Origin: JASBZA01 sp964392065
GTDB lineage: Bacteria; Bacillota; Clostridia; Saccharofermentanales; Fastidiosipilaceae
DNA length: 64,000 bases
Assembly (NCBI GenBank): GCA_964392065.1
Contig: CAYMOG010000001.1
Coordinates: 62,001 to 126,000 of the forward strand
Direction of reading: 5' to 3'
Part shown: piece after piece, positions 8,348-16,144 of the stretch
Numbering within the stretch: the stretch's first letter is position 1
Layout of the letters: each line of letters begins with the position of its first letter
Notes under the pieces: model-generated
What the model was told of the DNA's origin: nothing
Databases searched by the model: none
The model's input: the letters and a program-made list of their open reading frames with translations, nothing else
Position numbers and translations under genes: made by a program

Positions 8348-9557
8348 GGGAAGTTCCTCCTTCACGGATTGATCGAATAAGTTCTGGGACAATCTCATAC
8401 ATGTCACCTACAAAACCATAATGGCAAATATCAAAAATAGCAGCATTGGGATCGTTATTGATTGCAATAATCGTTTCAGCATTTTGCATACCTGCCTTAA
8501 ACTGAACCGCACCAGAAATACCAAGTGTAATAATTAATTTAGGCTTCACTGTGCGACCACTTAGTCCGATTTGCAGCCTCGGATCGAAATGTCCAGCTTC
8601 TACCATGGGCCTCGTACATGCAATGCGTGCATCCAGTAGCTCAGCTAGCTCCTCTACCATTTTAATATCTTGAATAGATTTCAAACCTCTGCCGACCGCA
8701 ACAATCGTATTGGCTTCAGCCAAATCCACTTCTTCTAATTTCTTAGTAATGGCCAAAACTTCCGTCTTAGACTTACGCTTTTCTGCTTGTATCTCCATAG
8801 GAATAATTTCTCCTGATTTTTCACCTAACCTTTTCGCTTCGTCGAAAACCTTATAGCGCACAGTCGCAAACTGAGGTCTATGATTAGTCGTAATAATTTG
8901 CGCCATGATATTTCCGCCAAAGGCCGGCCGAATCTGAACTAAATCCGTATTCTCTTTAATCTCTAACATTGTACAATCTGCTGTTAAACCCGTACGGTAT
9001 CGCGCAGCAATTCTAGGGGCCAAAGACCTACCCAAGTTCGTAGCACCCACAAGAATAGAAGACGGCTTCACCTGGTCGATAAAATCTTCAAATTGTCTTG
9101 TATAGGGCAGGATAGAAAAGGACTCTAATGATGGATCCTCATAACAGTAAATACCATCAATGCCATAATGCTGAAGTTCTTCAGCTAGAGGTTTGAGATT
9201 TGTACCCATAAGAAGTGCATAAACTTCTTGTTTACCTACTACGGCCAAGCTGAGTGCTTTGCCAAGCAACTCGATACTTACGGGATGGATTTCACCCTCT
9301 CTATGCTCAATGTAGACCGCAATACCGCTCCAAAGTGACTTGTCAACGGTTTGTACATTAGAATCTTCTTCTACTAATTCCACAGCGCCCGCTGGGCCTC
9401 TCTGAACACAGATTTTACACATCTTACATGCTGCGGTTATTTCAATATCATCCACGGAACCTTCAACGAGTTGAATCGCCCGAAAAGGACAGATGTCTAC
9501 TAGGACTTTGGCCTTCGCCTTATCAATCTTGTTATTGTGTACTTTTAAATATGCCAT
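8340..9557 (-). CDS. etfA: Electron transfer flavoprotein alpha subunit with N-terminal Fe-S domain
   Basis: 405 residues. An N-terminal ferredoxin-like segment keeps exactly four cysteines: Cys23 in a CP context and Cys44, Cys47, Cys50 in CxxCxxC. Of the two clusters in a classic 2[4Fe-4S] domain, this is the ligand set for one; the other ligand set is lost. The EtfA core follows, with the C-terminal FAD site seen as GLSGRTVKPKL and ITLGISGAVQFKAGM. Such Fe-S-bearing EtfA proteins occur in bifurcating lactate or caffeyl-CoA systems (LctC, CarE). It starts 12 bases after etfB with AGAGGA upstream and overlaps the dehydrogenase start, so the three genes form one operon. Confidence 0.92.
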   Translation of the reverse strand: MAYLKVHNNKIDKAKAKVLVDICPFRAIQLVEGSVDDIEITAACKMCKICVQRGPAGAVELVEEDSNVQTVDKSLWSGIAVYIEHREGEIHPVSIELLGKALSLAVVGKQEVYALLMGTNLKPLAEELQHYGIDGIYCYEDPSLESFSILPYTRQFEDFIDQVKPSSILVGATNLGRSLAPRIAARYRTGLTADCTMLEIKENTDLVQIRPAFGGNIMAQIITTNHRPQFATVRYKVFDEAKRLGEKSGEIIPMEIQAEKRKSKTEVLAITKKLEEVDLAEANTIVAVGRGLKSIQDIKMVEELAELLDARIACTRPMVEAGHFDPRLQIGLSGRTVKPKLIITLGISGAVQFKAGMQNAETIIAINNDPNAAIFDICHYGFVGDMYEIVPELIRSIREGGTSHA

Positions 9558-9569
9558 ATACTTTATCCT

Positions 9570-10370
9570 CTAAACAAACTTATGGGTTTCAAGTACGCTA
9601 TAGAGCTTCTGAACCAGCGTTTGTGTGTCGCCCTGAAAGATTTCTTTTTCTTCATTCTTATCAGGAGGAAATATCCGTTCGACTTGAGTAGGCGAACCCT
9701 TCAGTCCATATTTGCTTTCATCTTGATCAGGCATATCGTCGAAACTGTATGTAGTTATCTTACCTTCTGTGCCCAATTTCTTGCGTTTGTAGGAGGGTAG
9801 GCGTGGCGTGTTGAAATCCTTTTCAATTGTGAGTAAGCAAGGTAGCTCCATCCTCTGTTTCACAATATAAGTATCCATATTCACATCAAGCGTTATTTTG
9901 TTAGCTGCAATTTCATAAACTCGGCTTACATTCGCCGCATGTTCTAATTCTAAGAATTCTGCAGTTTCCGGCCCAACCTGTGCCGTATCGCCATCGGTGG
10001 TTTGCTTCCCACAGAGAATTAAATCAAATTTCCCTACCTGTTCTTCCGCTTTTCGTATAGCTTGAGAGAGGGTATAGCTTGTGGCGACAACGTCTGCGCC
10101 TCCGAACTTACGGTCTGAAATCAGATAGCCGAAATCCGCTCCAATCCAAATGGCTTCTTCTAACACCTGTTGAGCAGGAGGCGGTCCCATGGTCATGACA
10201 TGAATTTCAGCTCCCATAGCTTCCTTCGTTGCAATGGCAAACTCTAATGGGAAAAGATCATAGGGGTTCATTTTGGCTTCTACACCGTCACGTTTCAGAA
10301 CACCAGTTACCGGATCGACCTCGACTTCGGAGGTGCCAGGCACTTGTTTCACTAATACGAGTATTTTCAT
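9570..10370 (-). CDS. etfB: Electron transfer flavoprotein beta subunit
   Basis: 266 residues, normal length. N-terminal MKILVLVKQVPGT and internal CGKQTTDGDTAQVGPETAEFL are EtfB hallmarks; the second is the nucleotide-binding loop that in bifurcating Etfs holds FAD. It pairs with EtfA to pass electrons between the flavin dehydrogenase and NAD or ferredoxin partners in the cytosol. First gene of the minus-strand etfB-etfA-lctD operon. The ribosome binding site AAGGAC is 6 bases before the ATG. The long region upstream (10371-10830) carries its probable promoter. Confidence 0.93.
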   Translation of the reverse strand: MKILVLVKQVPGTSEVEVDPVTGVLKRDGVEAKMNPYDLFPLEFAIATKEAMGAEIHVMTMGPPPAQQVLEEAIWIGADFGYLISDRKFGGADVVATSYTLSQAIRKAEEQVGKFDLILCGKQTTDGDTAQVGPETAEFLELEHAANVSRVYEIAANKITLDVNMDTYIVKQRMELPCLLTIEKDFNTPRLPSYKRKKLGTEGKITTYSFDDMPDQDESKYGLKGSPTQVERIFPPDKNEEKEIFQGDTQTLVQKLYSVLETHKFV

Positions 10371-10830
10371 TTTATGTCCTTACCTATCTTAATTTAATCT
10401 GTGCTTACTTGTATTTCGTTGGGATAATTTCTATTACTTAGCCCTATTATGCGTTGAAATTTGGGCGTGTTTAGTGGGGTGTTGTAACAAAATTTATCCG
10501 TTTATGCAAAGTTTGGAAACTTTTTTTCATGCTTTTATAATAGCATGAAGCGCTATAAAACGAAACATACAGTAGGTGCAAAATTTTTCTGAAATTTTGT
10601 GAAATCTGTGCAAAAATTTCCAGCAATAGGATGTGATAGGTGTTGCTTGGAGTTGGCGGTGGTGTGCGGAGGTTTGGAGCGGGAGCGCTGGTGCAGGCAT
10701 AGGTTCAGACGTACAAAACTCAAAACTCCGCCTGAAGATTTCTCAAATAAGGAAACTATTGGCAGAATACAGAGATTTGTGCAGAGGGGGATTAGGCGGA
10801 TTCTAAATAGAAGAGGGTCCCATGGGTGGA
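10371..10830. other. 460-base gene-free region upstream of etfB
   Basis: Holds the putative minus-strand promoter/operator near 10533-10560. There is also a pair of imperfect direct repeats, TGCAAAATTTTTC (from about 10577) and TGCAAAAATTTCC (from about 10609), separated by short AT-rich inverted segments. The half near sdaAA (10625-10735) is richer in G+C and looks featureless. I find no convincing T-tailed terminator for sdaAA and no recognisable riboswitch. A 120-residue plus-strand frame crossing it continues antisense through sdaAA and looks spurious. Confidence 0.6.
10533..10560 (-). promoter_or_regulatory. Putative promoter/operator of the etfB-etfA-lctD operon
   Basis: On the minus strand TGCTATTAT (10545-10537) fits an extended -10. 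It lies inside an imperfect inverted repeat with TTTTATA and TATAAAA ends and TAGC/GCTA inner arms. A repressor site overlapping a -10 is plausible for a lactate-responsive operon, but no regulator gene is next to it. Confidence 0.4.
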
Positions 10831-11709
10831 TTAAAAGTTTTCCAGGGAGGCGATACGGTTTGACCAGTATCTGGCGGTTTCGGATTGTGCGAGGCCGCCC
10901 ATGGCGGTTTCTCGGACGGATTCTGGCATGTTTAAGCCGATTTGGTACATGGCTTGGATGACTTCGTCGGCAGGGATGCGGCTTTGGATGCCGGCGAGTG
11001 CGGATTCTGCTGCGGCTAGAGCTATGGAGGCGCCGCCTGAATTTCTTTTGACGCAGGGGACTTCGACCAGTCCAGCCACCGGATCACAGGCCAGCCCCAA
11101 GAGATTCTTCATGGCAATGGCCATTGCGTGGCTGGCCTGGGCGGGCGTCGCGCCTGCTAGCTCGGCGGCTGCGCCCGCCGCCATGGCGGAGGCGGAGCCC
11201 ACCTCCGCCTGGCAGCCCCCGGTGGCCCCTGAGATCATGGCATTGTTGGCGATGATGTAGCCGAAGGCGCCGGCAGTGAAGAGTGCTTGGATGATTTGGT
11301 CTTTGGTATAGGAATGGGTTTCTTGCAAGGCGAATAGAACACCTGGTAAGGTGCCGGAGGCGCCGGCGGTGGGTGTGGCACAGACAACCCCCATAGCCGC
11401 ATTAACTTCGTTGGTGGCCATGGCATAGCATGAGGCTAAGAGAAAACATTTGTCGGTTAGAAATTTGCCGCCTTGAATATAGGTATAGAGCTTCTTGGCG
11501 TCGCCTCCGGTGAGTCCAGATCTGGAATGGACACCTTGGATTCCTTGTTGGATGGCTTGGGCCATGACTTCATAGCGGGTGTCCATGGCTTGCCAGATTT
11601 CGTCATAACTTAGTTGGCTGTACTCCATTTCTTGGGAAATCATTATTTCCCAGATTTTTTTGTTCTGGGACTCTGCTTGGAAAATCAATTCTTGTACGGT
11701 ACGAAACAT
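10831..11709 (-). CDS. sdaAA: L-serine dehydratase, iron-sulfur type, alpha subunit
   Basis: 292 residues, normal for SdaAA. It carries the 4Fe-4S site that converts L-serine to pyruvate and ammonia. Seen: GATGGCQAEVGSASAMAAG, LACDPVAG and PCVKRNSGG, which hold the conserved cluster cysteines. The frame opens at 11730, but ATG 11709 has AAGGAGAG at the right distance immediately after the sdaAB stop, so 11709 is preferred. The gene is clearly richer in G+C than its neighbours, notably at 11050-11230, in part because the protein is very rich in Ala and Gly. Catalysis needs the beta subunit encoded just upstream. The enzyme family is oxygen-labile, which fits an anaerobe. Confidence 0.93.
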   Translation of the reverse strand: MFRTVQELIFQAESQNKKIWEIMISQEMEYSQLSYDEIWQAMDTRYEVMAQAIQQGIQGVHSRSGLTGGDAKKLYTYIQGGKFLTDKCFLLASCYAMATNEVNAAMGVVCATPTAGASGTLPGVLFALQETHSYTKDQIIQALFTAGAFGYIIANNAMISGATGGCQAEVGSASAMAAGAAAELAGATPAQASHAMAIAMKNLLGLACDPVAGLVEVPCVKRNSGGASIALAAAESALAGIQSRIPADEVIQAMYQIGLNMPESVRETAMGGLAQSETARYWSNRIASLENF

Positions 11710-11719
11710 AATGCTCTCC

Positions 11720-12391
11720 TTAAATTTCATGAACGTCCAACATGGACACTTTGATAATATTTTTGCGCTCGGCCATGCGGCTTAGGATGCTGCTGGGCAC
11801 CATCTCATCGGTTTCTATAAGCATAAGGGCACGATCACCTTTGCTTAGACGAGAGACTTCCATATGCGCGATATTAATTTCTTCTTTTTCTAAACAATTG
11901 GTTACTTGGGCAATGACTCCGAAGCTGTCTTGATGGAGGATAAGGATAGTAGGTTGCTCCCCTGATAGTTTGATCGGGAAGCTGGCATATTCAGTGATTT
12001 GCACGGCGCCACCACCGATAGAAATTCCGGTTACATCGAGGGTATCGGAGCCATGGGTGAGGGTAACTCGTACGGTATTGGGGTGTTCGGGTACTTGTTC
12101 TTCTGCATAGAGTTCCACCATTATGCCTAATTTCGCCGCTAGGCTTAGGGATTCTGGAAGTAAAGGATCTGCTACATCCATGCCTAGCACACCACCAACC
12201 ACCGCCACATCGGTGGCATGACCGCGGTAGGTCTTAGCAAAGGAACCGTAGAATTGGACGACAATTTTCTCAGGCTCACGTTCAAATAGCTTCCTTGCGA
12301 TCTGACCGATACGTACGGCCCCTGCGGTATGGGAACTGGATGGGCCTAACATAACGGGTCCTATGACATCAAAAACACTTCGAAATTTCAT
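11720..12391 (-). CDS. sdaAB: L-serine dehydratase, iron-sulfur type, beta subunit
   Basis: 223 residues: the SdaAB N-terminal domain with FDVIGPVMLGPSSSHTAG, typical of the substrate-side domain, then a C-terminal ACT domain at about 148-223 (ILHQDSFGVIAQVTNCL through LIETDE). ACT domains bind amino acids and probably sense serine. A good AAGGGG ribosome binding site lies before ATG 12391. The stop is followed within about 10 bases by the alpha subunit start, so the two are co-translated. The upstream DUF1576 gene ends 62 bases away, with a possible promoter in the gap. Confidence 0.93.
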   Translation of the reverse strand: MKFRSVFDVIGPVMLGPSSSHTAGAVRIGQIARKLFEREPEKIVVQFYGSFAKTYRGHATDVAVVGGVLGMDVADPLLPESLSLAAKLGIMVELYAEEQVPEHPNTVRVTLTHGSDTLDVTGISIGGGAVQITEYASFPIKLSGEQPTILILHQDSFGVIAQVTNCLEKEEINIAHMEVSRLSKGDRALMLIETDEMVPSSILSRMAERKNIIKVSMLDVHEI

Positions 12392-12423
12392 GATACTACC
12401 CCTTACTGCTTAATTATGCTTCC

Positions 12424-12452
12424 ATTGTATACGCTATGGAGGGAAATGTTTA
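12424..12452 (-). promoter_or_regulatory. Possible promoter of sdaAB-sdaAA
   Basis: On the minus strand TAAACA (12452-12447) and TACAAT (12429-12424) are separated by 17 bases, about 30 bases before the sdaAB start. Four and five of six bases match the sigma-A consensus. Confidence 0.45.
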
Positions 12453-13739
12453 CTACTTTTGTTTTCTGCCGAGGGCTTTGGCCAGTATATCTTGACGTGT
12501 TTTCCGAGCTATGAGGAAAATGGGCAGATAGAATTCCGCCAGTATTCCTGTAGAAAAACCATTATTGTAGAGATTAACGCCATTATGGAGCGTAGCTACT
12601 CGAGACACCAAGAGAACGTGGGTAAATCCTGCAAGCATGCCGGCCAGGATGCCGAATTCTCCTGCGAGGGGTGCTAGTGCCGTGCCGTAAAATAGGCTCA
12701 TGAAGAAGGTCGTCTCGGTACGCTGGTGTGGCGTGAGATACTGGGCTAGCCCAATACCTAGAAGCACAGGGTAGACATTCTTGGGATGTTTCCCGAAACT
12801 CGAATATCCAATTAATGCCATGTACGCCCCGTAGACCGGACCGTTTAATGGCGCATCGAAAATATAGAGTAGAGTCAGGCCGAGTAGGCCCATAATACCC
12901 ATATTCATAAGCGTTGTGCCTAGACCGTAATCGTCTTCCCAAGTACTACTTAAGCGCCCGTTACTTCGCATAAGTTCGCCTAAGGGTTTGATGCGGTACT
13001 GGTTACTGAGCCAGCCGAGTAGGATGAGGCCCGCGGAAAAGGCTAAGAACAGATAGAATAAGGGGAATACGTCATGAGTCGCCAAGAGTTCTCCTCTGTG
13101 GACCGTTAGCTCCGTAACATCTAAGAAGGCTATGGCAATCATGCCTATCATACCTGCAGTGAACCCCATATTGTATAGATTATAGCCTTTGGATATCTCC
13201 ACGAAACTATTGGCCAAAGGAGGTGCAATGAATCCTAACAAAAGTCCTAACAGGCCCGCCAGAACAGTATTCAGAGGAGCGTACGGCTGAAATTCTTGGG
13301 CCAAAGTACTGACTAAAGGGCTTAAGGCACTCATATGAAAACACGAGACTAATAGGCCTTCAAGAGGGAAGTGGAAGATTTTATTAAATAGTAAAACACC
13401 AAAGATTATAGGGAAAGCATTCAATACATTAACACCGAAGAAAGCAAAACCTGAACTCATAAAAATGATGCCCATGAGCTTAGCGGATAATCTTGCTCCT
13501 GTGAAGTAGGTGATGGCGCATAAAAATAATAGGAAGACTGCGACGTTGAGAAGTGCACCACCGATTCCACCAATTGCAATATAATCATATAGAAGAGGAG
13601 ATGGATGAAGAATAATTTCTCTTAAACCGGCAAAGACGTTTGGTATAGAGTCCAGGGCAAAAGCCATCCCAAGTAATAGCATAGCAAAAGCAAAAAGAAT
13701 GGCATAGGTAATCGGCAGTTTTGTGTGATGTGGTTTGAT
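12453..13739 (-). CDS. DUF1576 family polytopic membrane protein
   Basis: About 410-428 residues with roughly ten hydrophobic segments and the repeated motif YNLYNMGFTAG / NLYNNGFSTG, which marks DUF1576 as an internally duplicated membrane family. Function unknown. Its position ahead of serine dehydratase suggests an amino-acid or small-molecule carrier, but that is inference. The first ATG is at 13682, with no ribosome binding site and in the middle of a transmembrane helix. The same frame stays open to a stop just upstream of a good AGGAG (13748-13752), 8 bases before an ATC codon at 13739. Starting there restores a positively charged N-terminus and a full first helix. I mark the longer form; the exact start is uncertain. 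Confidence 0.75.
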   Translation of the reverse strand: MKPHHTKLPITYAILFAFAMLLLGMAFALDSIPNVFAGLREIILHPSPLLYDYIAIGGIGGALLNVAVFLLFLCAITYFTGARLSAKLMGIIFMSSGFAFFGVNVLNAFPIIFGVLLFNKIFHFPLEGLLVSCFHMSALSPLVSTLAQEFQPYAPLNTVLAGLLGLLLGFIAPPLANSFVEISKGYNLYNMGFTAGMIGMIAIAFLDVTELTVHRGELLATHDVFPLFYLFLAFSAGLILLGWLSNQYRIKPLGELMRSNGRLSSTWEDDYGLGTTLMNMGIMGLLGLTLLYIFDAPLNGPVYGAYMALIGYSSFGKHPKNVYPVLLGIGLAQYLTPHQRTETTFFMSLFYGTALAPLAGEFGILAGMLAGFTHVLLVSRVATLHNGVNLYNNGFSTGILAEFYLPIFLIARKTRQDILAKALGRKQK

Positions 13740-13769
13740 ACTAGACTCTCCTCATTTCCCTTGCGAACT

Positions 13770-13775
13770 ATTATA
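13770..13775 (-). promoter_or_regulatory. Consensus -10 for the DUF1576 gene
   Basis: A perfect TATAAT on the minus strand about 30 bases before the proposed start. The -35 region is weak (TTTCTT at 17 bases). Confidence 0.45.
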
Positions 13776-13895
13776 TAGTATGGCACAAATTTAAGAAATA
13801 CTTCTTAGGAAAAACCTATTTAAATACAGATATTCTACAGTAGTTTACTTTACTAGAGAGAGTGTGAAATAAAGTTTCGAAAACTCAGAAAAATA

Positions 13896-13924
13896 TGGAC
13901 AAAAAGTTCAAAACGTGATAGATT
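13896..13924 (+). promoter_or_regulatory. Promoter of murQ
   Basis: TGGACA (13896-13901), a 17-base spacer and TAGATT (13919-13924), 34 bases before the murQ ATG. A short inverted repeat AGTTTCGAAAACT (13873-13885) sits just upstream of the -35 and could be an operator. Confidence 0.6.
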
Positions 13925-13957
13925 AAGGGTAAGAAAAACAAGGAAGTAAAAGGATTT

Positions 13958-14872
13958 ATGGTTGATATTTCTAAGCTGAGTACGGAACAACAAAACATGA
14001 GTAGTAGCCAAATTGATAGGTTAGATACCGTCGGTATGCTCAGCCTAATTAATGAGGAGGACCATAAGGTAGCTCCCGCTGTAAAAGAAGTCATTCCTGC
14101 CATTGCCCATGCAGTTGATGAAATGCATAAGAGAAGGAAACAAGGCGGTAGGATTTTTTATATTGGTGCGGGTTCATCGGGTCGAATGGGTGTATTAGAT
14201 GCAGCCGAATGTCCGCCCACCTATGGAACACACCCAGAAGATATTGTAGGTATCATGGCAGGTGGCGCAGGCGCTATGTTTGTTGCTGTAGAAGGTGCTG
14301 AAGACGATACGGAGCAAGGTGCTATTGATTTACAAACCCATAAGCTCACACATTTGGATACGGTTATAGGAATCGCAGCAAGTGGTAGAACGCCCTATGT
14401 TATTGGTGCTTTGGACTATGCGAAATCAATTGGTGCCTATACGGTAGGTTTAAGTTCGGTGGAAGGCTCCGCCATTGCAAAACTTGCGGATATAGCCATT
14501 ACTCCTGTTGCAGGGCCTGAAGTGATTACGGGTTCTACCCGAATGAAAAGTGGTACCGCTCAGAAGCTTGTTTTGAATATGATATCGACTTCCTTGATGA
14601 TCAAAGAAGGAAAAGTTTATGGTAATCTCATGGTAGATTTAAAAGCTACCAATGAAAAGCTAGTAGAACGCTCCAAAGGCATCTTGTCCAATATTATTGG
14701 TGTTACAAAGGATGAAGCAAAAGTTTTATTAGATCATGCAGATATGCATGTAAAAACCGCTGTTGTTATGTTTTGGCTAAACCTCTCTGCGGAGGAAGCC
14801 AAAAAAGCTCTTGAAGATGTGGAAGGTCAACTTAGCCGCTTGGCACCTGACTATTCCCAGAAAATAAAATAA
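13958..14872 (+). CDS. murQ: N-acetylmuramic acid 6-phosphate etherase
   Basis: 304 residues, the usual MurQ length. It is a SIS-domain lyase that splits the D-lactyl ether of MurNAc-6-P to give GlcNAc-6-P and D-lactate in the cytosol. Seen: GAGSSGRMGVLDAAECPPTYG region (split here as GAGSSGRMG and DAAECPPTYG), GIAASGRTPYV, and the substrate loop ITGSTRMKSGTAQKL. The C-terminal three-helix tail is also present. First gene of the plus-strand salvage transcript; NamZ follows after 37 bases. The D-lactate it releases could be used by the lactate dehydrogenase complex encoded 5 kb away, which is inference. Confidence 0.96.
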   Translation: MVDISKLSTEQQNMSSSQIDRLDTVGMLSLINEEDHKVAPAVKEVIPAIAHAVDEMHKRRKQGGRIFYIGAGSSGRMGVLDAAECPPTYGTHPEDIVGIMAGGAGAMFVAVEGAEDDTEQGAIDLQTHKLTHLDTVIGIAASGRTPYVIGALDYAKSIGAYTVGLSSVEGSAIAKLADIAITPVAGPEVITGSTRMKSGTAQKLVLNMISTSLMIKEGKVYGNLMVDLKATNEKLVERSKGILSNIIGVTKDEAKVLLDHADMHVKTAVVMFWLNLSAEEAKKALEDVEGQLSRLAPDYSQKIK

Positions 14873-14909
14873 AAATTTGGGAGATAAACCCGAATGAGTA
14901 GGAGTATTT

Positions 14910-16064
14910 ATGTTTAGAAGAGTACTAAATGGTATAGATCAGGTAACTTCTGGTCTCATCTTTCTTCCCGATGTGCGTTATGGACTCTTGACAGCAGGCC
15001 ATGCAAGAACCATAGAAGGGCAATCCAGTCGAAAGCTTATTTGTGAGAGATTAGATGTTTTGCATTTGTTTTCCCCTGAACATGGTTTAGAAGGGGTTGC
15101 CGCTGCCGGTAAGGAAGTTAGTTCTACGGTGGATTCTATGACGGGTTTGCCTGTTCATAGTTTATACCAGCATTCCAAGGGAGGTGACTTAATCGAGGCA
15201 AGTGTTCTAGAAGAAATTGATGCATTTATTTATGATTTGCCTGATATTGGCGCTAGATTCTATACGTATATTTCTTCTTGCTTACAGATCATTGATTTGT
15301 GCGCGGAGAAAAATAAGAAGCTTTATATTCTAGATAGGCCTAATCCCCTTGGATTACAGAGCATAGAGGGCATTACACTTGAAGAAGAAGATTATAGTTT
15401 CGTAGGTCCTTATTCTTTACCTAATCGTTATGGTCTTACGATAGGAGAATTGGCCAGACTTTATATTCACGAAAAGCAATTATCCGTTGACTTAGAGGTT
15501 ATCCCTTGTATTGGTCTCGAAAGAGATATGATTTTCCCTGAGATGAAGCAAATATTCTCCATCCCTAGTCCTAATATTCCTAATTGGGAAACGGCCATCT
15601 TGTACCCAGGAACGTGCTTAATTGAAGGTACTAATCTTAGCGAAGGAAGAGGAACTTCTAGACCTTTTACATGGTTTGGAGCGCCCTATATTGATCAAGA
15701 AGAATTATGCGATGCATTATCGAAGTTGAATCCAGAAGGTATTGAATTACGACCACAAGGCTTTATTCCAACTTATTCTAAACATGAGGGTGAGCACTGT
15801 AAGGGTGTAAGTATTGAGATTATGCACCCTAAGTATGTACGTCCTGTACGCTTTATGGTGGAAGCTATTGATGTGATACGTAACTTGTATCCAGAAGATT
15901 TTGAGTTTTTAAATGCTGGAAAATCTACGGTGGCCTTCATCGATCGTTTGATGGGTAAAGAATTTACTCAGAATCAAGATTGGGACCCCCACTACTTCAG
16001 ATACAATGAGAAGAAGAGCATAGAAGAATTCAAAGCTAGAACGAAAAATATTCTAATTTACTAA
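14910..16064 (+). CDS. namZ: NamZ-type exo-beta-N-acetylmuramidase (DUF1343)
   Basis: 384 residues of the DUF1343 family, whose B. subtilis member NamZ (YbbC) removes MurNAc from the non-reducing end of peptidoglycan fragments. Seen: LFSPEHGLEG near residue 52, VYDLPDIGARFYTY-like FIYDLPDIGARFYTY, LDRPNPLG, and ILYPGTCLIEGTNLSEGRGT. Catalytic assignment rests on the family. Unlike the secreted B. subtilis enzyme, this protein begins MFRRVLNGIDQVTSGLIFLP with no signal peptide or lipobox, so it is predicted cytoplasmic. It lies between murQ and an AmiE-like gene. A TAGGAG ribosome binding site precedes ATG 14910. A terminator hairpin follows at 16089. Confidence 0.9.
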   Translation: MFRRVLNGIDQVTSGLIFLPDVRYGLLTAGHARTIEGQSSRKLICERLDVLHLFSPEHGLEGVAAAGKEVSSTVDSMTGLPVHSLYQHSKGGDLIEASVLEEIDAFIYDLPDIGARFYTYISSCLQIIDLCAEKNKKLYILDRPNPLGLQSIEGITLEEEDYSFVGPYSLPNRYGLTIGELARLYIHEKQLSVDLEVIPCIGLERDMIFPEMKQIFSIPSPNIPNWETAILYPGTCLIEGTNLSEGRGTSRPFTWFGAPYIDQEELCDALSKLNPEGIELRPQGFIPTYSKHEGEHCKGVSIEIMHPKYVRPVRFMVEAIDVIRNLYPEDFEFLNAGKSTVAFIDRLMGKEFTQNQDWDPHYFRYNEKKSIEEFKARTKNILIY

Positions 16065-16082
16065 GAAGGTAAGAAATATGGG

Positions 16083-16088
16083 TATAAT
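16083..16088 (+). promoter_or_regulatory. Consensus -10 abutting the terminator, possible promoter of the AmiE-like gene
   Basis: TATAAT lies immediately before the hairpin at 16089. A transcript from it would start at about 16095, inside the left arm, and so could not form the terminator. No matching -35 is seen. Confidence 0.35.
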
Positions 16089-16124
16089 CGTCGTAAATTT
16101 CCTAGGAGTTTACGACGTTTTTTT
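16089..16124 (+). terminator. Terminator between namZ and the AmiE-like gene
   Basis: A perfect 9-bp stem CGTCGTAAA/TTTACGACG with an 11-base loop is followed by seven T residues. Confidence 0.85.
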
Positions 16125-16144
16125 ATAAGAAAGGAAAGTTTATT

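Noticed and set aside
10599..10961. 120-residue plus-strand frame rich in Arg and Cys
   Set aside because: Its second half is antisense to sdaAA, it has no ribosome binding site and its composition follows the GC-rich opposite strand.
10901..11260. 119-residue Ala/Pro-rich plus-strand frame
   Set aside because: Lies wholly antisense to sdaAA, whose protein is clearly conserved; a GC-rich shadow.
12583..12942. 119-residue minus-strand frame inside the DUF1576 gene
   Set aside because: Same strand but another frame, with Arg/His-rich random composition and no ribosome binding site.
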